Part shown: in pieces, positions 23,801 to 38,800 of the stretch
How the letters are laid out: each line of letters opens with the position of its first letter
Numbering within the stretch: position 1 is the stretch's first letter
Source of the DNA: Nectonema munidae
Lineage: Eukaryota > Nematomorpha > Nectonematoida > Nectonematidae
Length of the DNA stretch: 64,000 nucleotides
Direction of reading: 5' to 3'
Assembly (NCBI GenBank): GCA_030549495.1
Contig: JAUIRK010000008.1
Span: forward strand, 62,001-126,000
Notes under the pieces: generated by a model
The model's database searches: none
What the model was told of the DNA's origin: nothing
Seen by the model: the letters and a program-made list of their open reading frames with translations, nothing else
Program-made: the position numbers and the translations under genes

Positions 23801-26800
23801 GTGCGAAATATAGGAATGATCACTTTCTCTCGAGCTGTGCCCATACTCCAACTGACCCCTTCTTTTGAATAATAACTCATGCTGTCTTGGAATGTGCACT
23901 CCACTGTAGCCAGACCGTTTTAGTAGAGTGTCCCATGCTGTGGTATCTCCCGCTTGCATGTTTTACAACCTAGCACAAGTGCCCAGTCGCCCGTAACATC
24001 TTGACCTAAGAGGCATAGATGTGTAATTTTGGAGACAACAGCAACATGCAGAAGTTGATACATACTCGTTAAGTCTTTACTCTCCTGTTACAGTTCGATG
24101 GTCGAGTCTGTTAGGATTCTGTCATGACTCGACAAGCTCCAGGGGAAATTGTCATATGCCCCACGATTCATAAATAGATGTTCTCCCCTGTGTTCAAAAC
24201 ATCCCCCCCAACACGTGTCCAATGTTACTTTTCAGCGCATCTATCTCAGATTTGGTGTTTCCCGAATTAGCACTGTGATTAATTCGTTAAGATATCCATC
24301 CAAGCAGTTCGGCAGTTTTATAGCAGATTCCCCCTATGGTGAAAAGACTCAGGCTGGATTGAAGTCTGCTCCAAAGTAAATGGGTGCAGAACCACGTGCT
24401 CGCATTGTCCGTGTGAAGCTCGCCCGAACCTGAACGTGGATTGCCACTCCCACTTCCGACTCACTGACGCTAGACCATCTTTTGGGAATGCGTTGGTGGC
24501 TCACAGTCGCACCTGATGGATTTACTAGGCTGAGAGAGAATAATTTTTGTCTTAGCTTATCCAGACTCAAGTTGGGCATTCATTTGTTGTACAAGTTCTA
24601 TTATTAAATTTTGTCTTGCATAAAACTTCATCAGTTCTTTGTCAGGCTCTCGTGACTTTCTGCTAAGCTCGGACATAGATATAACACCCTCCAAAAACGA
24701 CCACTGAGGCGAACGTACGAAATATACCCACTGTCCTTTCTATCGATGCTAAGTGTGAGTATTGATAAAGAGATTAATATAACTTGAGAGATAGGGGAAT
24801 CTTCTTCTTTCTTTATTAGCCCATTTCTATACGAAGTCGCTATTTGAGATGAGTTTCCTCCATTTGGCCCTATCCATCGCTATTTTGAAGGCAATATTGA
24901 GGTCGAGATTTTCTTTTTGCCGTCGGCCATAATGCAGTCCTTCCATCTCATCTAGGGTCCTCCTCTTGCCATCCACTTGTAGGTCCATCGTTATAGGTTC
25001 AATAACTTCTTCCCTCTCCTGAGAACATGGCCAAACCATTTCAAGCGTTCTTCCTACATCTTCTTGCTCACACTACTTTGGCCGTTCCTCTTATAACCTC
25101 GTTCTTCAATCTGTCTTTTCTCGTTACTCTGCTCATCCACCTTAACATTTTCATTCCAGCCACTTCTAACTTCTTTTAATTGTATTTCTTAATTGGTACA
25201 TTCTCTAGACCATATAGCATAGCGGTTTCACAATTGTTTTGTATACTTTTCCTTCTAGTTAAAAGTTTTAATGGGATAGAGACTTGGCACTTAATCAGTT
25301 AAAGATAAAAAATATACCAACTTGTACCCAAGTCAAAAAACAATTATTTAAATTTAACAACAGAAAGAATTCATTATTTTGATAGGAACTGTTATTTTAA
25401 TGGGATACCAGAGACTTTATTGGAACAGGCCAGAAGACGAAAATGTAAAAATATTTTCTGATTCAATGCATTCGATGCGTATAGATAGATTTAATGAAAT
25501 CAAGAACCATCTGAATTTTGCAGATAACAATTTAAATGCTAATGATAAATTTACAAAAGTTTACTTTCAGAGCTAAATAGAATCTTCCAACAAAAAAACA
25601 GCCATATTCTGAAATTCACAGCAAAGAAAACATGGTTACATATTATGACAATCACTTTTTAAAACCTTTATGAAAGGAAGGCTCCAAATGTAAGCAATGA
25701 AGCGATTGCATTTATTCTGTCACCTTTCATTTTATAAATTATTTAATAAATAGTGTTTATCATTATGTTACGATAATATTATTTATCAAGTTTGAATCAC
25801 ATTCAGTTGAAAAGACTCATTAAGTCGAAATATCCTATTTTTAATAAAAATAATTGTCATAATTTATTAGTATATCTTTGTAAAAATGGAATCTATATTC
25901 TTTTATATACAACATGATCAAAGAACACCCGGTTTTGTTTGCAGAATCAGACGAAAAAGAATTATTTTTGAAATATTTTCAATATTCTATTTGTGAAATC
26001 GTGTCTTTGAATAAAAGTTGTGTTCATTTCTTGCCAGAAAAAAGTAAATAAAAAGTTAAGAGAGATGTTGTTATTCTATTAAAGTTTGCCTGCTCCAAAA
26101 AGGGATGGTAGAAGTGATAAAAATTTGGTTATGAAGATCTACATAAGGTTTACGGTTTATTTGTAATTCATATATGATTAACTTACTTCAATATACATAA
26201 CGAATCATTTGAAATAATTTTGCTGTTGATTGGAAGCATTTATAAATGATTACCTGTTGCTTCACACGCTTTAATACACGGATCCAATTTTCCAGTGTGA
26301 CCAACCATGTCAGGCGGTGCAAAGTTTAGCATGCAGAACGAAAAAGTTTGCTGTTTCAATGCCTTGCTCATCTAAAAAGTACAAAACTACAAAATAGAGT
26401 TTGTCATAAAAGGAGAAAAACACTTCATCATATATGTCAGGTACATTCAAGAATTTTAATTAGAACACAATTAGTCTGAATAAGAGCAAAATAATGATAT
26501 GCAGGAATATTTAAACTGCTCCTTAAATGTGCTTTTCAATTTTTACAAATTTTAAAATGATGTGCACACTCTTTTAGTCAACCAATAATATGTTTTTGCA
26601 AAAGCGATTTCATAAGAGAGAAGTGAAAATGTTTAAAGTATAAAATAGAAATCGCTGGGAAGCCATGGTTTTGAAGAGCAAATATTGACAAAATCAAGGA
26701 AATAACTTCACGTGAATTAACACAAAACAAGTTGCAAATAAAAAATTGTTTTCTCGAAGAACTCCATTGAAAACAAATAACTATAAGCACAGTACATACA

Positions 26801-29800
26801 TAGTGTGAAAAACAGCATCCAAAATTTAGTGTCCGTTTCTTTTTCAATTCAGATAATCTTAAATTTCTAAATAATATTCTTAATTTTATTTAAACTGCAT
26901 TAACCAGACCAGTTCCCAATATCGTCCAAATTAGGTATAATCTTTTTCGTTTCAAAGGAACAAAATGTAAGCAAACATTCATTTCTTGTTCGTAAAAAAT
27001 TCAGTAATTTTAAGCGCTTCTTTTTACCCCAAAACACGTGAGAATCTCTGACACACAGAATCTTTGAGGAAATGAAAAAATTGATGAATCAGAATTAATT
27101 TCTTAATAAACTAGTTTCTTTAAAAAAGGAGTTTTTTTTATGGTTGGACGCGGGTAGACAATTTGATTGTCATCTCCAACCTGTATACTACGATGGTTCA
27201 TCTTCAACCTGTCAGTCCATATTTTGCTAGATGTAAGATTTGATATACCTCATTCGGGGAGACGATGTTACATAAGTTATTACCTATATTTTTGCAATTT
27301 GCACGATTTTAAATATATTTGTCAAATAATCAAAATAAAATTCTGTAATCAAAGAATCGAAAAATATTCTTTAAAAAATCAAAAAATATCAAACTTTCTG
27401 TTCATATTTTGCTACCTCATACGATGTTACAAAAGTTATTACCTATACTTTGCAATTTGCACAATTTTAAATATTATATTTGTCGAATAAATAATCAAAG
27501 AATCGAAAAATGTTCAAATCAAAAAATATTTATTCTTTTTAAATATAACATTGGCTCCCGTTACTTTTAGTAACAAATACTAAAGGCAGGGGGGCGTGAG
27601 TAAGGTTGGTTAGGTACTGGGTTTCGATAACTCAAGGTCTTGTCCTCAGTATCAGGGCATGAGTAAAGTTGGTTAGATACTTGGTTTCGATAACTCAAGG
27701 TCTTGGGTTCGACCCCGCATCAAGCCTACTTTCTCATAGTTCGATACAAGCGGCGCAATTGTGCCTTCTCGATGAAAACACCCCACGTAACCTTTACCTT
27801 TAGAATAGAAAGATAAACGTAGTTTCCCTATTCATTTTTATCAAATCATGAATATAGGAAACTAAAAGTAATAAAGAGAAATTTTTAAAATTGCTCTAAA
27901 TGAAAAAAAAATAAAATACTGATGTAATAGGCATTCCGTGCTTGAAGAATAAGATAGGACTTTTGAAGTGTAATGTGGAAGATAAACTGTAAATTTGGAA
28001 AAATTTAGGTAATATTGTTAACAGAGAATGCAGCATAAATAATCTGGAAGTGATGAATAAGGTTCAAGGACCATGTGAAGGAATAACTATCAAAGAAGTT
28101 CATCAAGCTTTTTAGGAAATGAAACCGAAGAAATCCGCAGGGTATAATAATTGTTCTTTAGAATTTTTAAAATTATTTGAGAATAAAATTTGTCACACTT
28201 TGAGAAGTACAATCCAAGGAATTTTAGATGGAGACTCCATTCCTGATTCTTGAACGAAAAGTTTAATTATACCTTTATGTAAATAAAAAGAAGACATAAC
28301 AGAATGCTCAAATTATAGAAATGTGAAACTACTTGAACAAGACATGAAAATCGCTGAAAGAGTATTACTCAACCGGCTGAATAAAACAGTTAACATAAGC
28401 AGAACACAGATTGGATATACAAAAGGAAAAGAAACTAACGATGCTGGAACTTAACGCTTGTATCTAGTTGTTTTTTTTTGTTTTAAGACAACTGATTGAA
28501 AAAAAGATCAAGAAATGGAAAAGCTTTTTATTTAGCATTTATAGATTTAGAAAAGGCTTTTTTTGATTTAGTTTCAAGGACCATGAATACGTGGGCTTTG
28601 AGAAAAAAAACGTAAACGAAAGACTAGTCAGAGCTGTGATGAGTTTATATGAAAGCAAAATGTCAAAATAGACATTTCAATCTCTAAGAAATTTGAAATA
28701 AAATTAGGTTTGCATCAAGGTTCTGTATTCATTTTCTTTTTAACGTTATCATGGATGAAATTCTTAAAATATGAGATCAGATTGAAATTATGAAATTAGA
28801 TTGAGATCTTATATACTGGCGATATAGTTTTAGTAGCGGAAACTGGAAAATAAAATAGCTATTTGGAAAGAAACTTTAGAAAAAAGGACTAAAAATAAAC
28901 ATGTACAAAACTAAATGAAAGTTTATGATGTTTCAAAAGCAGAATTTGTAAATTTGTATCTTGCAAAGTTTGCGGTAAAAGAGTTAAAAGGAAGGAACTG
29001 ATAAATTCGCGCCTTCTTCTAAAATGACGAATTAAAAAGTAATGAAAACAGCATATAAAAGATTTAGGCAGCCTGATTGTAATCATTTTTTAGATCCCCC
29101 CCCCCCATTTTTTTCTGATATAAATAAATAACTGTAGAAAACTTACAGCATTTGCAACTTCTTGGCAACTCATTTCGGGTTTGAGATCATACGTGGCCAC
29201 TTTGGGCGAGGAAATCATTTCTCGCTCTTCCCCCGTGAACTGGCGCTCTTGACCGCCATTAAAGAAGAATGTGATGTGAGCGTACTTCTCGGTTTCTGCA
29301 ACGTGGTACTGCTTCAGATTTTTCTTTGAGATCCACTCTGCAAGAACATTATCATTGACAGTTGGCGGAAACAGGTTAGGAAATGTGAAGCCCTCTTTAT
29401 ACTTCGTCATGCTGTAAATGTGCTAAAAAACAATAAGTAAAACTATCATATCATCACTATTAATACTTTAAGTGCGTCGTAACCGAGTATCTAAAGAGGT
29501 GACATCACCTGAGAGCAGGATGTCTGACAAAGTTGCTTATAAATTGTTTTAGGAAAAAACAAAGAGAGAAGTGGGATGAAGTCGTACACAGAGCTAGTTG
29601 TTAAAGTAAAACAATGTTTCATTATCTCTTTGGCATTCAAATTACCATGATGAAAACGATAATATTCTAGATGAACGACTAAAAAACATTTGCGGTTGCT
29701 ACACTTTCTATGAAGGAGGATTTTCTGCTTTCACACTCATAATAAAGACAAAGTAGATGACACCTGTCTTGCAGCTTATCATCCAAAAGATACTAGGTCT

Positions 29801-32800
29801 CTAGAATATAACAAATTTGATTGTCATTACTATTTATGGGGCATCTTTTGGATGATAGAACCAACTCACAAGTAAACATTTTGTTTTAAGGGTTGAAAAT
29901 TATTTAGCTTTATTCAAAGAAAATACCGACCCAAAAGGCGTGGGTAAATTGCAATGAGTTATGTTTTCTTAGAGTTACTTTGTCTAACGAGCGAGCGAGC
30001 TTGTTCTAAACGTTACCTTATGTTTTTCACCTCTAGACCATTTAGTTAGAATAACGCAACAACTCGAAGGCAGATTCAATAGAAAGCTGTCAAGCAATAA
30101 GTGAAGTCGTTGAGACATTTTATGAAGAATATTTCCTTTTTTTAGTTTGACTTTATAGACCTGATGAAGAGTGTAAAAAATCTTTATATACCACTTTTGG
30201 AATAACATCAGTTTCCATGGGAGGAGAGACAAAAAAGGCTTCTACAATTTGACGCATACGATCAGAGCGATAATTGAAAAAGACCAACACATCATCATCT
30301 AGGAAATAAGAGAAGTAAGTAATTAGCAAGTATTTTACGATTTTTGAACAATTTGACAAAATTGCACATATTGTGTTCAACACATGAAAAATGAAACTTC
30401 ACTACTGAATCCAACCTGGATATGAAATAGTAGTAGGCGTGTAGTAACACCTATTACCCCAAATTTTTGAAAAATTTTCAAATAAAGAACGAATAAATTA
30501 AAGTATTGAACGATCTAAATTTATCTAATTATATTTTTTAAAGATGGCGGTAAAAAATTAATGTTTTTATGTAATAAAATAATAAATAATTCAATTTTAA
30601 CTTTGCCTCGGGATATATATATAAGCAAAATTGATAGTTAAAAGCTCTTTCCGAAGTATCATTGATTACACAAATATTTGAGACAATTTCTAAGATGACA
30701 GATTTAAGTCCAATTTTCGATTTGTAGGTTTAAAAATTTTCATTCAAGTTGACATGTTTAAAAAACAACGACGAACTTCCAACTGAATTATGCATTTCAA
30801 CTTTACTCTTAAAAAGTCATTTGTCTGGAAATATTGCTTTTCCATTACTGTAGCATATCTTTTTCAAAAAATGTTATTTTTGAGGAACATTAACTTTTTT
30901 ACTGAAAAGAGAAAATATATGACATTCGTTAATGACAAAGATAATTTATATAAAAAAAACAATTTCCAAGTGTGTATTAGCATTTTCAAGTTTACTTCAA
31001 TTAAAGTGTAAAAAAAGAAATAAACTTGATAAAACATGATTTACGCTGTGCTTTGTACAAAACTTCACCGAGAATAGATAAGTTGGTTGAAAAAACGCAG
31101 CATCAACCATGACATTGAAGCCTTTATTAGATTTAGAGTAAAATATTTTCTTATGTAAAATTTAAAAATCTTTTCTGAGATAAATTCAAAAATCAAAAAA
31201 AAAAAAAGATTCATCGAATTTTTAATGAATTTTGTATGTAGTCACATTCCGAAGTTTTTTACAGTGAGTAAAAAACAAATAAGAACTTTCTTGTAAAGTA
31301 GAAAACTAAATAAAAGATATAAATTTATTTCCTTTTGAACAGTCTTCTTTCATTCTATTCACGTTGCAAATACCGACTTCGCTTTATCCATGGTTGCCAA
31401 CTCAAATTACTGGTGGGCCAGATTTCGAATATTTGCACTCCTTGCGGGCCTTTGACAATAACAAATTTTATGAAGTAAAAAAAGCCCAAGTGGTAAACTT
31501 TTAATTTTACCGCCATCTAAAAAATTTTTTTTTGTTTAAATCATATATTTAGAATTGTACAACACCTATTAAAAATAAAATTTTAGATTACAATTTCTTC
31601 AAATGAATTCATGACAGTAAAAAAGTTGGTATTTTTGCGCAAATAATAAAATGATCACTTCCCTATATAAAAGTGGAAAATCGTTAGCGCTAGATGTAGA
31701 TACGTCTCCAAAATTTTTTATACTAACATTTATCGGGTGTAAGGGTTGGGTCCGTATGTAGTCATCTTCGGTTCGATTTCCCATTGTGACATCCCTTTCT
31801 GTGTAGTTATAAAAGATTATTTCTTTCCTAGAAATAATTTTCAATATAATTTAAGAATATGTATTGTGGGGACAAATTATTAATGACATTACCGAATGTT
31901 AAGTCAAATGATTTTTAGAGGTGGGAAAAAGGTAAAAAACAGTTTTCACAAGAGGTAAGGGAAAAATGGGTATGAAGAAGATGAAATAGAACTTCAAGTA
32001 TCTAAACTAGGGAGCTCTAAACTAAGGGTGAGAGATTACTGAATCAGCTAAGAGACGAATGAAGGCTGCAATAAAGTTATGAAGAGAATTTTTATTGGTT
32101 GTAGAAATATAACTATTATAAAAAATATTTAAAAATGTGAAAGAGAACTTGAGCAAGAATTTTAAGATATCTCCTTTGAATTTATAATTCAAGATTTTTA
32201 TATATCCGCCATAATTATTCTAGGGTCTAATAACACAGTAAACTTCAAAAAATATCTTTGACGCAACATATGGGCATTAGAGTAAACAAAATTTCGAAAC
32301 TTTTAATGTTGGCATCACAGTCGCATCCACCACACTTATCTATTATTATGGGCTTTAGAAATTCATCCGTTTCAGCTTCTCCAAAAGCACCAGAGTATCT
32401 ATCTTGAATGACCTAAACACCAATAAAATTAATCAGGATAGTTAGTGTGTGAGACTTTAAAAATATTATACTTAATATATCATTTATAAGAAAAGTAAAA
32501 ATGTGTTTCTCTTTACTTGCGAAAGAAACTTGTGCTTAAAATAAGAATGTAATATGGATGAAGTTAAAAAAAATGGTAAATAAATATACTATACTATATA
32601 TAATCGGAAAAAGACAAAATTTTACAATTTCCCATTTTGTTGGAATGAAAAGGAGAGTTCATGCATTTTTTTCTCATCATTTTAACGCGGTTGGGTAGGC
32701 GGAAAAAAATATCCGACTATGACTTCGATTCTAACTCCTAGAACTTACAAAAAGACGCCTCCGACTAAATATTTAAAAAGTTGATTTTTAAAAGAATTTT

Positions 32801-35800
32801 TTCTTTATTTAAAATATTTAGAAAAAAAACAATTTTTTAATAGATAAAAAACGGACTGTGATTCCGACTACTAAATTTTATTAGATACCGACTTCGACTC
32901 CTATTCCATTAAAATCTCAGATTCCACCAACTCTTCAAGCTTTCAAGTTTATTTTATGAATTAATTATAATTTATAAAGCAAAATATGCCTCTATTTATA
33001 TTTATGCATCTCTTTAAAATACATAAGATCTTAACCTTCGTAGAACATAGGCGGGCTTTTTACTACAGTTGATTTATTCAACTTAATTTTTTCTCCACCC
33101 TTTTATTACGACAATGGGCCACTTGTGGATACAATGTTTCTCGGTTTATTATTATTATTTAAACATAAAAAATTTTTTAACTTTTAATATAATTTTACAT
33201 TTTAAGCACTTTTAAACATGAAGACTATTTAAAACACAAAAAAAGAATTTCACATATAATAAAGAATGGAGCAACCGTATACATAAGACACCTTTGTAGA
33301 AAATGCCACAGAACGAATAAAAATGTGGGAATAAAAAGCGTGTAAATTCAGCTTTGTTTTGTCATCTAGTACTTTTCAAAAAATAAGCTTGGGAATAATT
33401 TTTAAATCTTCCCTGTCAATTAAAAGTTGGATCACTTGTGGACCATTGGCGTTAAGAGATACTATTTCAGTAATCAAAAGTTGATATACAAACTTTTGTT
33501 TTGCTTTTGTCTGCGTCACACATTACTGCGGTGGCATTATCTGGAATTTTCATGTGCGAGTATTATTTTCATATCACATGTGATGAACGAATGATATGAA
33601 AATGAAGAGTGGAATAAGACAAAAACAACAAAAACTTGATCAAAGAACTATGACATAATATTATATAATTTCACGCCACGTCTCATATTCCCATACCAAC
33701 GTGATTCCTTATTTTGTTCATTCATTTTTCTTGTTTATGGTTTTCCATTTTGCTCTAATGAAGTTCAAAAAACACCTGGACGGAGCGCTAGATAAGTTAG
33801 AAAACGCTTCTTTGTGTGATGACTTTTCTATAGATGTCAAAACACTTCCTCTGGATGAAAACGATGTTGTTATTGATAATGAGGATATTGACGAAAATAA
33901 CATGCTTGATGTTTTTCCAAGGGATACCTGTGGAGAGATTGAAATTGATTTTCCTGATCTTGAACAAAGCAAAGTTGTTAGTTACAATTTTATTTAGAGT
34001 ATGGAATCGCCGATGCAACATATTTTTTACTTCAACAACTTTTTTATTCCTCATAAAACTCCTAAAAGACTTAGCTGATAAGAATATCAGAGCTTAAGTA
34101 ACTGCTAGAAGTAATAGAGAACTAACAAATGTCCTTTACTTGATGATAAACAAATGAAAAAAAACCCGTGGTTTTTATGACTTTAGATCTGATGGTCAAG
34201 TTTTTTTCTGAAATTTTTTTCCTAGTTGGTTCAAATTTTCGTACTCATAAGCCAAAAAGTCAAAAGATACTCCCATCTGGAAAAAAACTAATAGACGTAG
34301 AATGGGAAGAGTGGATCCAAAGGTAAAAGCTAAAAATGGTCATGGCCTTTAGCTATGCACGCGATCAGTGTTTATGTTGTCAGTGCTTGGAAAGTATATG
34401 AGAAGACGTGTCTTAAGAAATACTTCTCATCTCCATCTTCTCATTTGTCTAAAAGCTCAAAAAATTGTTCGCAAAAAAATACTTTATTGCGTTGTTTTGC
34501 CCGTAAAAAATATCATATGAAGAATTTTTTGTTTATGATTTTTAAAATTTTTTTTTCATTTTTATTTAAATTGTTATCTCATATTGTCATTGGTCCACGT
34601 TTGGATCATTTAGTTTTGGTGAGATAAAAAAATTCCTTTTTTACAATTAAAATAGAAAGTATTGATTTTTGTATATATAACTCAATAAACTGCATCAATT
34701 GGTAAATATATGACCCAAGTTGACCAAGTTTTTTGTGCTTCTACTATGGTTTCAAAAAGGTAAAGTATTTATTGGAGAACATGATGAATGGCAAAGCGAT
34801 TAAATAAGCATAATAGAAAAACTTTTTTTTCTATTATGTGTTTTCATTAAAATAAATATATTTCAATTAAAATTTTTTGTTTCTGTAATCTTCAAATGAT
34901 TTAACTTATTTTGTTTTAATTATTTTATAGTTATCAAAAAACACATTTCAGCAAGAAGAGAATAAAATATTCATATAAAATGATCGGTGAAGTATATGTG
35001 GGCTTTATGTCTCCTTCGTGAGCTACTAATGACTGTGCCCTGTGAAGGTTACTTCTAACCTTTAATTATTTTATATTAATATTATAAAGTAATATTTAAG
35101 TTAATTATAACCTATTATTCTCTGAGCGTTAGTGTCAGAAAAATTCACAGTAGATTGTTGGCAATCTCGTATTCCATAATAAAAAAAATTGCATGTTCTC
35201 AGGATATTCTATTAAAATTTTTATTTAATTTTATTTTGTTGGCTTTAAGAATACAGAGAAAAGAGAAGAACTTTAGTTAATAAAAAACTTAATTTTGAAT
35301 TTATTGAAAGTAACTTATGCCGGGGTCAACAAAATTAATAGTTTCAATCATTGAAAATATATTTAAAAATGACACCATATTATTTCAAACGAAATCGCTA
35401 AAAAAAGCTAATGTTAACTTTTTTACTACTCAGTATAATAAATTTTTTAGAGATCAGTTAAAATCAATTTGTAAGATGACTGATTTTTAGTTCAATTTAT
35501 GAAATAAAATTTAAACAAAACTATTCAAAAACTAAATTGTTGAAGTTTAAACTTAGAAAAAATGTTTGATTACGGCACATTTGATGAGTTTAACTTTTTC
35601 GTGCACGCGCGTGATAAACAGATAAAGCAAAATCCAACAATGCGTACATTTAATGCATCTGTGTGTCGCAAATCCGAAATGTCAAACTCGTCAAATGTCA
35701 TGTTTTCAAAATGAAATTTAAGGTCGTATGTGACAAGATATCAGTTATTCAATTCGTCTTTCAGAGCGTTCGTATCGGAGAGGAGTTACAGTGTGAATAT

Positions 35801-38800
35801 GACATAGACGAGCTGCTCACCTTCACCACATCCTCTTGTGAACAATGAAAGCCGCTTCCTTTGACGTATGCATCGTAGGCAGTTTGAACGCGTTCCTTTC
35901 GTTTATCGCGATCCATCGCGTAGTATCTGCCGATTACGCTTCCAATACACCCATACGATATTGTTTTCATGTAATCCAATAATGCTTGCATGTATTTAGC
36001 TGAAATATTAAAAAAAATGCATAAAATTTCTTAAGACGTAGGGCAAAAAATCGTTAGTTGAAGGTAAGAAACAAAAAGTATATTTTCCGATTAGATGTCC
36101 TAAAAGAAAAGCAAATGATCAAGTTTACATAATGCTCCATTTGTGATATTGATCTATTATTATTTGTGTAGATTATTTTATTCGTTTGAGAGAATCCATA
36201 ATTGAGAATTGTAATGAAATTAGTGCAAATACTTTCAAGAGCGAATCTTGGCATTGGCATTTTGATAAGTGTAAAATTTAAGCAGGTTTTAAAAGTTAAA
36301 AATTTACCTGATAAAGGAGACAGAAAGATAAAAAAACTCTTACAAAAATGTTAATAAGAGAAACTAATATAGAACAAAATATAGGGACGCGCCAAAATCA
36401 AATTTATATAAAATGGAGGCAGTGAGATAAAAATTGTATATATTTGGGGTAAAGCATAGCATATCTAACCGAATCCGTGAGCAAATACTAGGAAAATTTT
36501 CGAAATGTGGCAAATTTAAGGCCAAAAGAAGAACGGATAATAGTTTGCGATTTGCAATTTCTTTTAACAATATTATAAAGCTGCTTAACATTTTTAAACC
36601 CCAGTATAGCCCTGATTTTGCTTCTGTAAGTAACTAGCCGAGCGCTGGAATCGTTTCGTATTAATCTAGTGGTACTAGTTTCGATTTTCTAGTATGAGTT
36701 CCCTATCTCTCTATTCATATAATATTTTTCACTTGGAGGTAATTCCGAGAAAAAAAAATATAAAAAAGAAATCTAATATTGAGATAATTTTCAGGTATTT
36801 AATTTTTGATAGTCACAATTTCAAAAAATTAGGATGTATTGGAAAAACGCAGTATTTTTAAGTACTCATGTCAAATCATAAAAAAAACATACTGGCATAG
36901 ATAAGAAACTCACACTTGTTTACACATGACAAAAAATATGCATTCCGAATGATAAAGACTTGTACAAAATACGAATAATTCTAGAATGGGAAGTGAAAGA
37001 ACAAAGTTATTGATAAGAGCTCAAGAAGGACCTGCTGTGGTAGGCAAGGTGTCTCTGCCATCTGCGATGAAATGCACGAAGGATTGCGGAACGCCCGCAT
37101 CTTTAGCGGCCTTGAGTAGAGCGTATAGATGATCTTGATGTGAGTGCACACCACCGTCACTAACCTGAAACAGATATTAAGACATTTCAAAAGTTGGAGC
37201 AGTAGCACCGTTAAAATTATTATCGTTAAGACTGGAGTGAATCATAAAGGCGAAAAAATTGTGAATTTTAGGGGAAAAGTCTCTAAAAACCACTTTTTTG
37301 CTTTAAGCACTACTCATATTTTTATTTTAATCTGATGCCCTTCCTGACATCAGATTAAACAAGAACTTTTATTCCGAGTACATCGAGAAACGTACGCAAG
37401 ATTTTGGAATGAAATCTCAGAGGTCTGAACACCATGCGACCGGCGCCTATAAGTTTCAATAAATAATTGTATTTATCATTATAAATATTTATAATAAAAA
37501 AAAAGATGAAAGAATCCAATTTCATATAATAAAAAAATTAAATTTTAGCGTTTCTTTTAAAATGGAAGGGCTAATTTTAGTTTTAAGAGTTAACATTTGG
37601 CGTATGAGTGGCGGGAATACGAATACACTTTCGCAATTTTTTCATTTCATCATTTTTACTGAAACGTCAATTTTAATTTTTGAATGCATAATTGAAATTC
37701 GATAAATTTCAAATACATTATCTCATACATATGTATCTACTAGAAGTCATGAATCTAAACTTTTCAATATTAACCCATTAGTGCCCAAAACTATATTTTT
37801 TTAAGACAGACAAACAAAACTTTGCATTATTTTTACTTAATTTTAGTATAAAATTTTTAATTTTTGTAATAATTTTTCTAAACCATATCTATGAATGTCT
37901 GAATTTATGTGTTGCTTTTGGGCAACACGGGGATGTTGCCTAAAAGCAACATAAATCTTTAAACTTTTAAAAATGAAACTTGTGCTAAACTGTAATTTTT
38001 TTGTTACTCTTAATTACTTTAGAAGTTGTTGAGTATCTAAGAATACTATTTTTTGTTTGTGATACCTTACTTTTTCTGTTCACTATATATTATTGCTGAA
38101 ATAATATAATAATACAAACTTTATTTGAATAACCTATTCTTTTAATCCATGAAAAGCTGAAAAACAATAATCATGGAGTTTAAGATTGCACTTTGTGCAC
38201 TTTCTTTTGTTGTTTTGCCACAGAGAGCACATCTCGATTTATTGTCATCCATTCCAGGAAAATGATTCACGCCATCATATCGCATTGAATCATCAATTCG
38301 TCTAGAAACACGGCTATTGTGAAAAACCGTAATTTTTGTTGGAATCACTTTTTTATCATGACAATAAATTTGCAAATACGAAGTCGCAATTGACCGTATG
38401 TGTTCCAAAAATGTGCAGGGTTCTTCAATACTTTTATGTAATAACCATGAATTGTACATGCTAACTTCTAAACAATATAAAAAAAATGGCCAATACCATT
38501 TTCTATTTCTGATAAAGGGCCTGTAGGTTGATAAAGCTTGATCCATCTGATCAGTACCACCCATTGATTTATTATAATTGCCAATCATTGATGGTCTTGA
38601 AACGGTAACATATTCTTTCAACTGTTGTGACCATCTTTTTGCAAGCCCCACAGGCTCAATGCTTTCAAAATTAGATGCAGCTATCACAGGCCCATTATCA
38701 TTCCACATCACTAATTCAACGCCACTATTCACATCTTTATAACCTAGAATAGATCCTTTTTTCTTCTTTTTAAATTCGGCTTTTGAAGGTAAGGGACAAT

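Noticed and set aside
30790-31011. 73-residue plus frame in iPGM intron 6
   Set aside because: Low-complexity Phe/Lys text without similarity.
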